DNA of 64,000 nt from Thermoproteus sp. (GTDB lineage: Archaea; Thermoproteota; Thermoprotei; Thermoproteales; Thermoproteaceae), in the NCBI GenBank assembly GCA_038893495.1, contig JAWARJ010000001.1, forward strand, positions 682,001 to 746,000, in the 5' to 3' direction. This document shows, one piece after another, positions 8,279-17,063 of this stretch (the first letter of the stretch is position 1; each line of letters starts with the position of its first letter). Below the pieces are notes generated by a model. It was not told the DNA's origin. It saw nothing but the letters and a program-made list of their open reading frames with translations, and made no database searches. Position numbers and translations under genes: made by a program.

Positions 8279-9502
8279 ATGGACGTTTTTAACCCCTGGT
8301 GGAGAGGAAGGCTTGAGGAGGACCCCCATATAGCCAAATGGCTCGAACAGCCGGTGAGGTGGATCCCCGATATAGTCCGCCAGATAGACCTGACGCCCTT
8401 CTCTCTACACTTCATATACGGCCCCCGCCAGGTGGGCAAAACCACGGCGTTGAAGTTGTTGATCAGGAGGCTCGTCGTGGAGGAGGGGAGGGACCCCCGC
8501 TCCATATTCTACTACAGTTGCGACATGTTGAGCGACTACAGGGAGCTGGGCGAGGTGCTCCAAGAGGTGATAAGGCTCAAGAGGGCCTGGCGGGTCGGCT
8601 CCGCCGTCGTGATACTCGACGAGGTGACATACCCCAGAGAGTGGTACAGAGCGCTTAAATACTTCGTGGACCTAGGCCACTTCAAGAACGACGTGGTTAT
8701 AGCCACGGGGTCTGTGAGCATGTACGCCAAGAGGGAGGTAGAGGCGTTTCCCGGACGGCGCGGAGACGGGCGCGACTATGTGTTGTACCCAATATCCTTC
8801 AGGAAGTTCGTAGAGGTGGCGGGCGCTGGTGCCGACTACGAGGCCTGGAGGACCCGCCTAGAGGAACTATTGGAGCTCTACCTACAGTGCGGCGGGATGC
8901 CCGCATCCGCTGTGAGCTGCCTCTCTAGGGGATCGCCGGACCCCAGCGCCGACCACCTCTTCATATCGTCTCTAAGCTCCGACTTGGCGCGGCTAGGCAG
9001 AAACGAGGCCTACGCCAAGAGGCTCTTGAGGGCAGTGATATCCAGAGCCCCCTCCCCCGTCTCGCTGAACGCCCTAGCCAAAGACTCGGAGCTCTCAACC
9101 CACAAGACGGCCTTCTCCTACCTCTCCCTACTCGAAAACCTATTCATCTTGAAGCAACTGTACTGGATCGACCCGTACACCCTCGCCGAGGACTACAGGA
9201 AAGAGAGGAAGATACACCTCCTAGACCCGGCCATGTATAGAGCCTTCGCCCAGTGGGCCAACGCCCCCGCGCCGGGCCCCGAGGCCCTCCTAGAGGCCGT
9301 AGTGGCCATGCACCTCGCCAGAAGGCACAGAGTGGGGTACTGGAGGGACAGCAGGGAGATAGACGTAGTGGTGCCCGACCTCGGGCTGGGGATCGAAGTC
9401 AAATGGGGCCGGGCGGGCAGAGGGGGAAAGGTGGGGAAGATAGAGTACAGAGAGCTCTCTAGAGGAGACGTCGTGCAGTTCCTATTGGGGCTGGCCGTCT
9501 AG
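8279..9502 (+). CDS. AAA-type ATPase with C-terminal DUF4143/nuclease-like domain
   Basis: A 407-aa member of the archaeal/bacterial AAA ATPase plus DUF4143 group. The Walker A is GPRQVGKTTAL (about 47-57) and the Walker B region is SAVVILDEVTY. A helical middle and winged-helix-like part follow (SLNALAKDSELSTHKTAFSYL). The C-terminal part has EIDVVV then GIEVKWGR, a D...ExK pattern like PD-(D/E)XK nucleases. The family is widespread, abundant in archaea and of unclear role; nucleic-acid or stress-related functions have been suggested. The ATG at 8279 lies 24 bases after a tttttaagg TATA-like box. It overlaps the convergent zinc-ribbon gene by four bases at the 3' end. Confidence 0.85.
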   Translation: MDVFNPWWRGRLEEDPHIAKWLEQPVRWIPDIVRQIDLTPFSLHFIYGPRQVGKTTALKLLIRRLVVEEGRDPRSIFYYSCDMLSDYRELGEVLQEVIRLKRAWRVGSAVVILDEVTYPREWYRALKYFVDLGHFKNDVVIATGSVSMYAKREVEAFPGRRGDGRDYVLYPISFRKFVEVAGAGADYEAWRTRLEELLELYLQCGGMPASAVSCLSRGSPDPSADHLFISSLSSDLARLGRNEAYAKRLLRAVISRAPSPVSLNALAKDSELSTHKTAFSYLSLLENLFILKQLYWIDPYTLAEDYRKERKIHLLDPAMYRAFAQWANAPAPGPEALLEAVVAMHLARRHRVGYWRDSREIDVVVPDLGLGIEVKWGRAGRGGKVGKIEYRELSRGDVVQFLLGLAV

Positions 9503-9690
9503 CCGGGCCGCCGCGACTCGTTGTATTTCGCCACGGCCCTCCTGACCTCCGCAGCCGAGCCAGACGCGATTATCGAAGCCCCCTCGAGGTCTATACGGGC
9601 GCCACAGAAGGGACATATGTGCCTCTTGGCGTCCGCCCTCGCGGCGCTGGCCATCCCACAACGGGGACAGACCACAGCCACGTACCTCAC
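9499..9690 (-). CDS. small zinc-ribbon protein (DUF1922-like)
   Basis: A 63-aa protein with two CxxC knuckles (VVCPRCGM and HICPFCGA) about 18 residues apart. This should bind one zinc ion as in DUF1922 and similar archaeal proteins. The GTG at 9690 overlaps the stop of coaBC (GTGA), so the two are co-transcribed and probably translationally coupled. The helical C-terminal tail (AAEVRRAVAKYNESRR) is positively charged, compatible with nucleic-acid contact, though that is inference. The target is unknown. Confidence 0.75.
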   Translation of the reverse strand: MRYVAVVCPRCGMASAARADAKRHICPFCGARIDLEGASIIASGSAAEVRRAVAKYNESRRPG

Positions 9691-10895
9691 CGCCTACCGG
9701 ACAGCACCCGCGTGTAGACCAGACGCGCCAGCTCCCGCTTGTGGGCGGGCCCCAGCCTCTCCATCCTCCCGTCGCTATATATCGCTATGTAGTAGTCCTT
9801 AAGCGTGCCGAAGCCCATTTTAGACACGTCGTGTGCCAGCACCAAATCCCAACCGCCTTCGGCCATCCTGGCCCTGGCCCTCCTCACCAGCTCCTCCTCA
9901 GACACGGCATATTCGGCTTTGAACCCAATTATGAGGGCCTTGGGGTTGGCCCTCCTGGCCTCAGCCGCAATTTTGGGCGCCCGCAGAAGCCTCACGGTAT
10001 ATTCGGCCAGGTCGCTACTGATCTTGCCCGAGGCCTTTTCGGCCACATAGAAGTCCAGAGGGGCTGCGGCGAAGACCATAAGGTCGGACGAGGGGGCCAG
10101 CTCCAACACGGCCCTATACATATCGAGAACCGACGTGACGGACACCGCCTTGACGCCAGGAGGAGGCTTAACGCCGGGGCCAGCCACCAGCGTCACCTCG
10201 GCGCCTCTCGCCGCTGCCTCCCTAGCGAAGTACACACCAGTGAGACCGGAGCTCGGCGTAGATATGTACTTAATGTCGTCTATATGTTCATGGGTAGAAC
10301 CTGCAGTTACCAAAACCTTCATGCCGGACATATCGCGGGGAGCCGTGGCGTCGATGACGGCCTCCGCCACCTCTTCCACCTCGGGGTACTTGGCCTTCCC
10401 CTCCTCCACCTTAGGCTCTACAATCAGGGCCCCCCAAGACCTAAGCCTCCCCAAGGCCTCCCTCAAGGCCGGGTTGTTGTACATGGTGAGGTTCATAGTG
10501 GGCACGAAGACCGCCCTGGCCCCTGCCCCCAAGGCGGCATGTATACAAGTCGTAGCCGCCCCGTCGGCGATACCCAGAGCGGCCTTGGCGATCGTGTTGG
10601 CCGTGGCGGGCGCCACCACCAAGACGTCAGCCTTGGCGCATATAGAGACGTGTTCAGCCCTGCCCGTTAGCCTATATATGACCTCTCCCCCAGTAGCCCA
10701 CTTGAAGAGTTCGGGGCTGACGAGCTCCGCCGCCCTTTTAGACATGACAACATCGACCTTCGCGCCATGTCTAATTAAAAGACGTGCCAGGTCGATAGAC
10801 CTATAGAGAGAAATACCAGAAGTGACAACGAGAACAACTTTCATATCAGACAAGAGCCCACTAAGAGAACCCTTAATAGGCTCCACTTCAGCCAT
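9687..10895 (-). CDS. coaBC: phosphopantothenoylcysteine decarboxylase / phosphopantothenate-cysteine ligase
   Basis: Bifunctional enzyme of coenzyme A synthesis. The N-terminal flavodoxin-like CoaC part has VTSGISLYRSIDLARLL, VVAPATANTIAK and the PTMNLTMYNNPALRE segment. The C-terminal CoaB part begins near MKVLVTAGSTHEHIDDIKYIS and includes GFKAEY. I choose the ATG at 10895 (402 aa) because a TTTTTA element at 10921-10915 on the minus strand lies 24 bases upstream. Alternatives are ATG 10943 and ATG 10844; the last starts directly at the flavin-binding strand MKVVLVVTSG. The first gene of a two-gene unit with the zinc-ribbon protein. Confidence 0.93.
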   Translation of the reverse strand: MAEVEPIKGSLSGLLSDMKVVLVVTSGISLYRSIDLARLLIRHGAKVDVVMSKRAAELVSPELFKWATGGEVIYRLTGRAEHVSICAKADVLVVAPATANTIAKAALGIADGAATTCIHAALGAGARAVFVPTMNLTMYNNPALREALGRLRSWGALIVEPKVEEGKAKYPEVEEVAEAVIDATAPRDMSGMKVLVTAGSTHEHIDDIKYISTPSSGLTGVYFAREAAARGAEVTLVAGPGVKPPPGVKAVSVTSVLDMYRAVLELAPSSDLMVFAAAPLDFYVAEKASGKISSDLAEYTVRLLRAPKIAAEARRANPKALIIGFKAEYAVSEEELVRRARARMAEGGWDLVLAHDVSKMGFGTLKDYYIAIYSDGRMERLGPAHKRELARLVYTRVLSGRR

Positions 10896-11036
10896 ACTAA
10901 CTTCGAAATGGCGCCTAAAAAGTATTTTCGTCTTCTTGTCCAATTTCCTATATATACGCCCACCGTAAATTTTATAAATATATGCAGATCTGTTTACATA
11001 CTTTGCGTTAGTTTATGCCGAACGCTTTAAAAACTC

Positions 11037-11174
11037 ATGACGGCAAGCCAAACAAACAAAAAAGTGACGGTATTGAGATTCGTAGAATTCGGCATATTTG
11101 CGCTCGTATTAGTGCTGGCGGCCGTTGGCGTCATAAAGCCGACGGGCACAAACTCGGGGTTCGGCATATTTTAA
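11037..11174 (+). CDS. small single-span membrane protein
   Basis: A 45-aa reading frame running from the ATG at 11037 to TAA at 11172-11174. A polar, basic N-terminus (TASQTNKKVTVLR) is followed by one hydrophobic helix (FGIFALVLVLAAVGVI, about residues 18-33) and a short Gly/Thr-rich tail. A weak TATA-like agtttatg (about 11010-11017) lies 24 bases upstream. It fills an otherwise empty divergent gap and overlaps the convergent KaiC-like gene by four bases. The shape (Lys/Arg then one helix) resembles small archaeal membrane subunits, but I recognise no family. Confidence 0.5.
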   Translation: MTASQTNKKVTVLRFVEFGIFALVLVLAAVGVIKPTGTNSGFGIF

Positions 11175-12199
11175 ACAAAAATATTTTCATTTAGGGCTTG
11201 AAGTACATAGCTTTTTCTTATTTGTGAGGAATCTGCCACATCTGCAAAGATCACCAGCTCTATAGAGCTAGACACCGCGCCTATTGCTATTAGGTAGTCC
11301 AAGGCATCGCCCGGATTAAGCAAGTCGAGAGGCACGAGGCCTGTAACTATTAGGTATTTCGGCTTTATCTCGCCTAGACCTATTTTGGTGATAAACTTCA
11401 TGAAGTCGTTAAACGAGGAGGCGACTACCACTCTCTCTGAGGGCGCCCTGAGCCTCCTAGATATACTGAATGGAGACAACACAAGGAGATAGGAGTTCTC
11501 GTTGTCGAGAAGCGGCTGGATCTTCTCTGCGAGCTTCCATTCGTTCTGTGAAAACACGCCTATCTCGGCCCCCCTGAAGGTATTTATGCCGAGCCTCTCG
11601 TCGTGGATATATTCGACGTTCTCCGCCGTCACTCTCTCCACGGGCTTAGCCCAAGCTATTCCCACTCCATCTATTATGTCGAAGATGTAGCGCGGGCTGG
11701 GCGGCCTCTTTCTGGACTTGATTAGTTGCATATATCTGATGAGGTGGCCTTGTGAGTTTATGCGGTACCAGACCTTGACGACGTGGTCGACGACGTATTT
11801 GAGCCTTTTGTGTTCCCTCTCTGCGGTGACCACTACGGGTATCTGTTGTGCCACTTGGTATAGGGTAGAGTGGACGAAGGTGGCGCTTTCGGAGTCTTGC
11901 GGCACCACGCCGTCTATGGGGTCCACTACGACCATGGAGTACTGGCCTGCGTGGTCCATGATGTACTTCGTTATGTTTTCTCTGAAGGTGCGGGGGAAGT
12001 GGTAGAACTGGAACTTCTTGGGGGACACGTTGAGTCTCTTTAGGGCTAGGTTGAAGAGCTCGTCGCTTTCGGAGGCTGAGATCCAGAGGACTTGCCCTTT
12101 GGCTCTAGACGCCAGCCTTATGGCGAATGAAGTCTTCCCGCTGCCGGGCGGCCCGTAGATTAGAGACATGCCTTCGTACATAACGTCAGTGAAGTCCAC
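11171..12199 (-). CDS. KaiC/RadA-like RecA-superfamily ATPase
   Basis: A 342-aa single-domain RecA-fold ATPase of the KaiC/RAD55 type common in archaea. Walker A is GPPGSGKTSFA (about residues 16-26) and Walker B is YSMVVVDPIDGV. The core is followed by a second, more divergent half ending at QALNENIFV. Members couple ATP binding to signalling or DNA functions; the exact role is unknown. The ATG at 12199 lies downstream of a minus-strand TATA-like tttaatcatatag (12211-12225). It is divergent from the membrane protein gene at 12278. Confidence 0.8.
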   Translation of the reverse strand: MDFTDVMYEGMSLIYGPPGSGKTSFAIRLASRAKGQVLWISASESDELFNLALKRLNVSPKKFQFYHFPRTFRENITKYIMDHAGQYSMVVVDPIDGVVPQDSESATFVHSTLYQVAQQIPVVVTAEREHKRLKYVVDHVVKVWYRINSQGHLIRYMQLIKSRKRPPSPRYIFDIIDGVGIAWAKPVERVTAENVEYIHDERLGINTFRGAEIGVFSQNEWKLAEKIQPLLDNENSYLLVLSPFSISRRLRAPSERVVVASSFNDFMKFITKIGLGEIKPKYLIVTGLVPLDLLNPGDALDYLIAIGAVSSSIELVIFADVADSSQIRKSYVLQALNENIFV

Positions 12200-12277
12200 G
12201 TAGTGGCCTGGCTATATGATTAAATTCTTTGCGTTGCGCCGTTCCCAACCTTTATATTGCAGTGGGCAGGCATATCC

Positions 12278-12871
12278 GTGCCTCTGGAGTACCTCCTCCA
12301 CGTCCTTATAGCCGTCTTGATAGGTGCCGTGGGCTATCTGGTGGGCAGATTTGCCCGTTGGGTTTTGGCCAAGGGCCTCGCCCGCGTCGGCTTCGACGAT
12401 TGGTTCCGCCGCTTCAACATAGGGAAGGCTATATTGAGGTCCGGCTATGCCGCCGGCGAGTTTTTCGGCTCGGTGGCCGCCTGGCTTATATACCTCACCT
12501 TTGTCTTGCTTGCGGCGTCCTACCTCGCCTACAGCCTGGGCTATTCCACTTGGGGCGACGCCCTCCTCTCAGTTGTGTATGTATATATATACGGCTTCGT
12601 CAAGTTCTTCATCATAGCCATCGTGGGCTTCATCCTTGTGGATGGCTTTGTGGAGTACATCTACAAGGGTGCCATATTGAAGGAGGACTCTCGCCTCTTG
12701 GCGCCTGTGGCCGAATACATCAGGGTCGTCCTTTACCTGGTGGTGGTGACTTTTGCCCTGCAGCAGGGGGGCATAGACGTCTCTACTCTCAGCCAGATGT
12801 TGATACCCATCACTTGGGGCTTGGTGGCCGCGATGGTGGCCATCGCAGTCCTCCAGACTATACGCAAATGA
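12278..12871 (+). CDS. multi-span membrane protein with conserved TM helices, MscS-like
   Basis: A 197-aa membrane protein with four or five hydrophobic helices. These include LLHVLIAVLIGAVGYLVG, AWLIYLTFVLLAASYLAYSL, FFIIAIVGFILV and a C-terminal VLYLVVVTFALQ plus LVAAMVAIAVL. The pattern resembles the conserved-TM-helix proteins related to the transmembrane part of small mechanosensitive channels, but lacks their soluble beta domain. A TTG at 12257 is possible. I prefer GTG at 12278 because the TATA-like tttatatt (12251-12258) is then about 24 bases upstream and would otherwise overlap the start. The stop overlaps the next gene's ATG (ATGA), so the two are coupled. Confidence 0.65.
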   Translation: MPLEYLLHVLIAVLIGAVGYLVGRFARWVLAKGLARVGFDDWFRRFNIGKAILRSGYAAGEFFGSVAAWLIYLTFVLLAASYLAYSLGYSTWGDALLSVVYVYIYGFVKFFIIAIVGFILVDGFVEYIYKGAILKEDSRLLAPVAEYIRVVLYLVVVTFALQQGGIDVSTLSQMLIPITWGLVAAMVAIAVLQTIRK

Positions 12872-14091
12872 ACGTCTTAGTGGTGGCGCCGCAGACCTCC
12901 AGCTATAGGGGCCCCGAGCTCACGGCGGCCAGAATGGCCAAATGGGCCTTGCGGATGGGCCACAAGGCCTTGCTTGTGGCTAGCGCCTTCCACGACTGGG
13001 ATCCGGTGGTCTCGGAGCGCGATCTGGCGAGGAGCCTCTCGGGCTATATCTCCTTCGAGAGGGACCCCAAGGCCGGAGTGCCCTCGGCGAGGGCTCTCAG
13101 CTTCAAATCGACAATTCCCGTCAGGAGGGTAACCATGAGGGACTTCTTCTCGGTCTTGAGGGCGCTCGACGAGGAGCTGGGCGTAGACCTACTTGTGGTC
13201 CACTCCACCTTTTGGAACGGCCCCGAGGAGGCGGCGCGTTGGGCCAAATGGAAGCTGGAGCTTGCCTCTATCGGCGAGCGCGTGAGGCCTACGGTCTTCG
13301 CCTATATGCCCCACTACAGGCCTCTGGAGCCCGGCTTGGGCCCTGTGGAGAGGACTTTGAGGTTGGCTTGGAACGCCACGGCCCTCCCGCAAGTCCTCAA
13401 GTCTGCCGATTTGGTCCTCTGCGCGAGCCCCTTGGAGTGTGACGACTTGACGTCGATGGGGGCAGATAGGAACAAGGCGGTCCACTATAGGGGGCTTCTA
13501 GACGACGACTTCGCGTCTCTTGTCGACTCGGCTAGGCCCGACTTAATTAGGGAGAGGCTCCGGGTGAGGGAGGACTACATCGTCAGCTATGTGGGCCCTC
13601 TAGAGCCGAGGAAGAACGTCACTGCTGTCCTCCAGACTGCTAGGAGGCTGGAGGGGAGGGGCGTGGCGTTTGTGGTCGCAGGCGGCGGCGAGGAGGCCGA
13701 GAGGCTGAGGCGGGAGGCCTCTAGGCTCTCTAACGTCTATTTCGCCGGGCTCCTCTCGGAGGAGGAAAAGGCCTCTTTAATAAAGGCCTCTTTGGCCAAT
13801 ATAATACTGTCCAGGGCGGAGGGCCTCGGCGTGGCGCAAATAGAGTTTATGTACGGCGGCGTGCCCGTCATAACCAGCGCCTCGTACGGCCAGAGGTGGC
13901 TTGTGAGGGACGGCGTGGACGGCATGCACGTAAGGGGCCCCGACGACATAGAGGGCGCGGCGAAGGCCGTCGAGGCGCTCAAAAGAGACGCGGCGTTGAG
14001 GGAGTCCTTAGGGAGAAACGCGAGGGAGAGAGCCCGCGGCTTTTTGATGTCGGAGGGCCTCGTCCAGCTTTTAAATCAGGCGGGCCGTTGA
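12868..14091 (+). CDS. family 4 (GT-B) glycosyltransferase
   Basis: A 407-aa GT4-type glycosyltransferase. The N-terminal Rossmann half starts NVLVVAPQTSSYRGPEL and the C-terminal nucleotide-sugar half contains YVGPLEPRKNVTAVLQTA, VVAGGGEEAERL and the acidic motif region RAEGLGVAQIEFMYGGVPVITS. It transfers a sugar from an activated donor to an unknown acceptor at the cytoplasmic membrane face. The ATG at 12868 overlaps the stop of the upstream membrane protein gene; an apparently longer frame upstream is not coding. The 3' end overlaps the convergent CobT-like gene by 16 bases. Confidence 0.88.
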   Translation: MNVLVVAPQTSSYRGPELTAARMAKWALRMGHKALLVASAFHDWDPVVSERDLARSLSGYISFERDPKAGVPSARALSFKSTIPVRRVTMRDFFSVLRALDEELGVDLLVVHSTFWNGPEEAARWAKWKLELASIGERVRPTVFAYMPHYRPLEPGLGPVERTLRLAWNATALPQVLKSADLVLCASPLECDDLTSMGADRNKAVHYRGLLDDDFASLVDSARPDLIRERLRVREDYIVSYVGPLEPRKNVTAVLQTARRLEGRGVAFVVAGGGEEAERLRREASRLSNVYFAGLLSEEEKASLIKASLANIILSRAEGLGVAQIEFMYGGVPVITSASYGQRWLVRDGVDGMHVRGPDDIEGAAKAVEALKRDAALRESLGRNARERARGFLMSEGLVQLLNQAGR

Positions 14092-15098
14092 GATCTCGCG
14101 AGGGCGGCTACACGGTCGTATTCGGCTTCTACCAACGGGAGGACCTCCCTGCCTATCAGTTGGGCGTAATACAGGGCGCCGCCCATAGCGACCCCCTCCT
14201 TGACTACGCCCTCCTCGTAGGCCCTTAGGCCCGGCCTTTTGGACTCGGCGAAGGAGACCGAGGCCACGTGGATGTTGGCCACCCCGACGGCCCTCATGAG
14301 CCCGTAGAAGTCGGCGTTTTTATCCTCCGCTATCCACCTGGTGGTGGCCACATGTAGCCTCTCTAAGCTCCCGCCGAGCGCCTTGTAGAGCGCCGCCGCC
14401 GCGGCCATCTGGGTCCCCCCGGCCAGCACGGGGATGCCTCCGGCCCTCTCGACGCCTCTAGCCAGAGCCGCCAGCGCCATGTGGACGGGGTCCCCCATCT
14501 CGCAGACGGCCTCCAGGGGGTCCGACGGGGGCCTTCCGCCCAGCCTCTCCAAGGCCTCCCTAACCACTCTGGCCTTCAGCTCCTTCGGGTTTTGAGGCGA
14601 CGCGGAGCTGGTCTTGCCCCATGCGTCGTAGCCGAGAGCCACGAGGATCGCCATGGCCGTAGTGGTGCCCGCCGGTATGGACTCGCCGATGTAGACGACT
14701 CCAAGCCTCCCGAGCTCTTCGCCTAGGGCGGTCCCCTTCTCCAATATGGACTCGACGGCCTTACAGCTCAAGGCGGGGCCCTTCCTGAAGTCGCGGCCCG
14801 GCTCTCCCCCCAGCTCCACGTAGGGGCTTCTCGGCGGGACTCTGGAGCCGGCGTTGACTATCAGCTTTGACACGTCGTAGGCGACCGCCCTGGTGACCAA
14901 GGCGGGCGTCGGTATGCCGGTCGGCGTCACCGGTATGACGTCTAGAGTCTTGGGCCTTCCGTAGATCAGATACTCCACGTCGAGTGCAGGCGTGTAGTGG
15001 GTCATCTCTGGCGCGGCCCCGGCGACCGTTATACCGGGTATCAACGATATATCCGTCGTACCCACCACTATGGCCATCACTGAGGGCTTCAACGACAT
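14076..15098 (-). CDS. CobT-like phosphoribosyltransferase family protein (UPF0284)
   Basis: A 340-aa protein of the archaeal/cyanobacterial family related to CobT, which activates the lower ligand of cobalamin by moving it onto nicotinate mononucleotide. Family features are the early GTTDISLIPGITVAGA segment, the glycine-rich GESIPAGTTTAMAILVALGYD and PVLAGGTQMAAAAALYKAL. Whether this subfamily performs the CobT reaction in archaea is less certain than for bacterial CobT. I chose the ATG at 15098 because a minus-strand atgtatatatgc (15126-15115) is centred 24 bases upstream; the ATG at 15128 lies outside that promoter. Confidence 0.85.
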   Translation of the reverse strand: MSLKPSVMAIVVGTTDISLIPGITVAGAAPEMTHYTPALDVEYLIYGRPKTLDVIPVTPTGIPTPALVTRAVAYDVSKLIVNAGSRVPPRSPYVELGGEPGRDFRKGPALSCKAVESILEKGTALGEELGRLGVVYIGESIPAGTTTAMAILVALGYDAWGKTSSASPQNPKELKARVVREALERLGGRPPSDPLEAVCEMGDPVHMALAALARGVERAGGIPVLAGGTQMAAAAALYKALGGSLERLHVATTRWIAEDKNADFYGLMRAVGVANIHVASVSFAESKRPGLRAYEEGVVKEGVAMGGALYYAQLIGREVLPLVEAEYDRVAALARSQRPA

Positions 15099-15161
15099 AT
15101 GCGGGAACAACTTCCCGCATATATACATTGCGCAGGTCAGCTCCTCGCTAGCTCGACGCCT

Positions 15162-16061
15162 CTATTCGCCTATCGTCCCTCTTAGCTCTACGCCGAGTTT
15201 TTTGGCCAGCTCGGCGGCTCTTTTCCTTATGAAGGGGGAGACCAAGAGGAGTTTTGGCTTTACGCTGGTGGCCTTCTCGTAGAGCTGTCCTATCCTATAG
15301 AGCTCCAACACGTCGCCCATGTCGGCAGAGGCCTTAAACTCCACAAGGATATGAGTCCCATCCTTCACAAGGAGGTCGACCTCCACCTGGCTGGGATGGC
15401 CGTAGACAAGCCCCTGCGAGTCGAAATAGGTCCACCTCTCCGCCCTATATTCGCCGAGAAGGTCCTCCACGAGGTACCTCACAGACTCGCGAAAAGCCTC
15501 CTCAGACACAACACCCCACCTAGTCCCCAACGCGTTGACCCTAACCGCCAGCTCCCTAATAGCCTTCGAATGGTCCTCCAAGACCTTGGAATGCTTATCG
15601 ACGGCGGCCTGTAGGGACTGTATGGCCTTTGAGTGTTCCTCGACTGCCTTCTGTAGCGACTGTATTGCTTTAGAGTGTTCCTCGACGGTCCTTTGCAGGG
15701 ATTGGATCGCCCTAGAATGTTCCTCTACAGCCCTCTGTAAAGACTGTATTGCTTTCGAATGTTCTTCAAGGGCTTTCTGTAGGGACTGTATCGCTTTGGA
15801 GTGTTCCTCTAAGACTTCGGAATGCCTCTCGACGGACGCCTGTAGGGACTGTACTGCCCGGGAATGTTCCTTTATCGTCTCCTGTAGCTCCCTTATGGCC
15901 CTTGAGTGCCGCGTGGCCTGTCTCTGGAGGGCCTTCACGGCCTTGATGTTTTCGTCTATGCTTTGGAACAACTTGTCGAGCCCTAGGAGGCCCAACACTG
16001 CGTATCTAAACTCCTCGTCGCTCTTCAAGAGCTCCAAGAGCTCCTTCTTCAACTTCTCCAC
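15162..16061 (-). CDS. repeat coiled-coil protein with C-terminal PD-(D/E)XK nuclease-like domain (DUF3782-like)
   Basis: A 299-aa protein in three parts. A short helical head (1-45) is followed by about ten 14-residue coiled-coil repeats of the type HSKAIQSLQKALEE, with two half-length units (HSEVLEE, HSKVLED), spanning roughly 50-190. The C-terminal domain contains QVEVDLLVKDGTHILVEFKAS, the D...ExK pattern of PD-(D/E)XK nucleases. The DNA of the repeats is also repetitive (42-base period). Such DUF3782-type proteins are common in Thermoproteales with no known function. A minus-strand TATA near 16084 is 23 bases from the ATG. Related architectures occur at 41917-42816. Confidence 0.75.
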   Translation of the reverse strand: MEKLKKELLELLKSDEEFRYAVLGLLGLDKLFQSIDENIKAVKALQRQATRHSRAIRELQETIKEHSRAVQSLQASVERHSEVLEEHSKAIQSLQKALEEHSKAIQSLQRAVEEHSRAIQSLQRTVEEHSKAIQSLQKAVEEHSKAIQSLQAAVDKHSKVLEDHSKAIRELAVRVNALGTRWGVVSEEAFRESVRYLVEDLLGEYRAERWTYFDSQGLVYGHPSQVEVDLLVKDGTHILVEFKASADMGDVLELYRIGQLYEKATSVKPKLLLVSPFIRKRAAELAKKLGVELRGTIGE

Positions 16062-16139
16062 GTGGATGTCTACCCGACATATAAAAGCCTCTGCGCCGTG
16101 GCCGCAAAGAGATATATACGATAATTATCCCTCCCTCCA

Positions 16140-17042
16140 ATGTATATAGGGAGGGCCCCCTCCACTAGCGCCAACTTGGGTAGTGGCTTCGACGTAGTCG
16201 CGGTGGCGCATGACGCCTATTTCGCCGAGGCCTACGCGTCGGTGGGCTCCGGCTGTGGAGTTCACGTGAAGTTCAGGGGGTTCGATCCCGGCGAGAACAA
16301 CACGGTCTCGGCGTCCTTCAGGCGCCTCTTCGAGACGTTGGGGATCTGTAGGGAGGTCGAAGTGGAGATAGACAACAGGATCCCGGTGGCCAGAGGGCTG
16401 GGCAGTAGCGGCGCCTCGTCTGTAGCGGCTCTGGCGGCCTTCGCGCGGGAGGCAGGCGTGGAGGTCGACCCGGCCCTCTTGATAGAGGCGGCCGGATACG
16501 GCGAGGCGGCGGCCGCGGGGAGCCCCCACTTCGACAATGTGGCCGGCGCAACGTTGGGCGGGGCAGTGGTCATAACCTCTCTGTCCCCTCTACGCGTCGT
16601 TAAGTTTTCGCCACGCCTAACCTTCGTGGTGGGGGTGCCCGACGTCCCCCCGATGCCCAACAAGACTAAGGCCATGCGGGAGGTCCTGCCCAGACAAGTG
16701 GAGTTTCCGATTTATGTCAGACAGATGTCCAGATTGGCGGCGCTAGTGGCCGGATTCGCCAAGTCGGACCTCACCCTAGTGGCTAAGGGGATGGAGGACG
16801 AAGTTGTGGAGGCCGCGAGATCTAGGCTCATACCGGCCTACGATAGGGTCAGGAGGTACGCGTTGGAGGCGGGGGCGCTGGCTGTGGCCATATCCGGCGC
16901 GGGGCCCTCCATGATAGCTCTGGTCCGCGAGGAGGACGCCGACGCCGTTAGGAGCGCCGTCTTGAAGGCCTATTCGGAGGAGGGCGTTGCGGCTGAAGCT
17001 AAGGTGGCCTCCATTACGGAGGGCGCGTTGGCAAAACAATAA
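16140..17042 (+). CDS. thrB: homoserine kinase
   Basis: GHMP-family kinase that phosphorylates homoserine for threonine synthesis. The 300-aa protein has an N-terminal substrate loop ([20 protein letters not shown]), the ATP loop [20 protein letters not shown] (about 82-101) and the C-terminal [12 protein letters not shown]. Length is normal. The ATG at 16140 follows a TATA-rich stretch (atatatacgataatta, 16112-16127). The 3' end holds a TATA-like element for the next operon. Confidence 0.93.
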   Translation: MYIGRAPSTSANLGSGFDVVAVAHDAYFAEAYASVGSGCGVHVKFRGFDPGENNTVSASFRRLFETLGICREVEVEIDNRIPVARGLGSSGASSVAALAAFAREAGVEVDPALLIEAAGYGEAAAAGSPHFDNVAGATLGGAVVITSLSPLRVVKFSPRLTFVVGVPDVPPMPNKTKAMREVLPRQVEFPIYVRQMSRLAALVAGFAKSDLTLVAKGMEDEVVEAARSRLIPAYDRVRRYALEAGALAVAISGAGPSMIALVREEDADAVRSAVLKAYSEEGVAAEAKVASITEGALAKQ

Positions 17043-17063
17043 ATATGGGACGGCTTTTCTATT

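Noticed and set aside
9741-10670. 309-codon plus-strand frame opposite coaBC
   Set aside because: His/Arg/Gly rich with no domain; the coaBC motifs on the minus strand are unambiguous.
12229-12867. Upstream extension of the glycosyltransferase frame from 12229
   Set aside because: The extension reads through the membrane protein gene in another frame and gives a Cys/Arg/His-rich nonsense sequence; the GT starts at the ATGA overlap at 12868.
15534-15920. Regular direct repeats suggestive of a CRISPR array
   Set aside because: The repeats are contiguous 42-base coding units of a coiled coil with no spacers. The repeats at 42280-42620 and 50480-50720 are of the same coding kind.
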